Shown here: positions 63,858-64,000 of the stretch, in pieces | Layout: each line of letters starts with the position of its first letter | Position numbering within the stretch: position 1 is the stretch's first letter | NCBI GenBank assembly: GCA_020853395.1 | Contig: JADYYY010000002.1 | Location: 208,609 to 272,608, forward strand | Source of the DNA: Acidobacteriota bacterium | GTDB lineage: Bacteria; Acidobacteriota; Vicinamibacteria; Vicinamibacterales; SCN-69-37 | Reading direction: 5' to 3' | Length of the DNA: 64,000 nucleotides | Notes under the pieces: generated by a model | Seen by the model: the letters and a program-made list of their open reading frames with translations, nothing else | Databases searched by the model: none | What the model was told of the DNA's origin: nothing | Position numbers and translations under genes: made by a program

Positions 63858-64000
63858 TCACTCTCCGAGATACGCCGCGCGCACACGGGGATTGTCGGCC
63901 ACCTCGGCGGCCGAGCCTTCGAGGATGATCGCGCCGGTTTCGAGCACGTAGCTGCGGTCGGAGTGCTTGAGGGCGGCTCGCGCGTTCTGCTCGACCAGCA
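63858..64000 (-). CDS. LivF-like branched-chain amino acid ABC ATPase (C-terminal end only)
   Basis: The last 46 residues of a gene running in from the right edge. LVEQNARAALKHSDRSYVLETGAIILEG and VRAAYLGE are the characteristic C terminus of LivF, the high-affinity branched-chain amino acid transporter ATPase. The rest is outside the window. Confidence 0.88.
   Translation of the reverse strand, partial: LVEQNARAALKHSDRSYVLETGAIILEGSAAEVADNPRVRAAYLGE

Overview
The window is GC-rich bacterial chromosome that reads as an Acidobacteriota genome, most likely Vicinamibacteria. This is inferred from the mix of very large Oar-like TonB receptors with an N-terminal carboxypeptidase-regulatory domain, a VWFA-related secreted protein of the acidobacterial type and a DUF4159 protein, together with ordinary Gram-negative housekeeping genes. 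No rRNA is present to fix the taxonomy. Genes are densely packed, many with 4-base ATGA/GTGA overlaps, and GTG/TTG starts are common.

Layout. 1-5.75 kb: a tight minus-strand operon (bactofilin, methyltransferase-like protein, SAM hydrolase, Sua5/YrdC, HflX, TPR/SLH-like lipoprotein, PgsA-like synthase). 5.9-8.1 kb: cysteine desulfurase plus MnmA, a tRNA thiolation pair. 8.2-12.1 kb: thioredoxin reductase, thioredoxin, glycogen synthase and a D,D-carboxypeptidase. 12.1-18.6 kb: an orphan DNA methyltransferase, a VWFA-related protein, two hypothetical proteins, arginase, tRNA-Lys and DUF4159. 18.6-23.3 kb: PhoB-like regulator, Ppx/GppA and polyphosphate kinase. 23.4-32.7 kb: three large TonB-dependent receptors.

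32.92-40.97 kb: an apparent integrative element of about 8 kb in the 3' end of tRNA-Glu. It is bounded by an 11-bp direct repeat identical to the tRNA 3' end including CCA. It carries a large serine recombinase whose reading frame runs into the tRNA gene, two overlapping genes resembling winged-helix/nuclease-fold mobilisation proteins, an ankyrin protein, a ParD-like antitoxin with DUF6883 and DUF4926 proteins, and long perfect inverted repeats in non-coding DNA. 41.3-44.2 kb: pstSCA without pstB or phoU. 44.3-54.3 kb: mixed housekeeping genes (bacilliredoxin, PurA, an ATPase, a DUF2007-RNase III fusion, a SpoIIE phosphatase, a transsulfuration enzyme, CutA, FtsB-like, DedA).

54.3-63 kb: a sulfur-assimilation locus. 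A four-cysteine Rrf2 regulator is followed by a strong promoter with an overlapping inverted repeat. Next come an apparently leaderless 29-codon ORF with six cysteines, mutually exclusive hairpin arms, and an operon of porin, sulfate-binding protein, CysT, CysW and CysA. A second short Cys-containing ORF and a TonB receptor follow. I read this as cysteine-responsive control of sulfate uptake, and it is the most interesting candidate system here. The right edge holds a metallophosphoesterase and the end of a LivF-like ATPase gene.

All functional calls come from reading motifs by eye; no database search was run.
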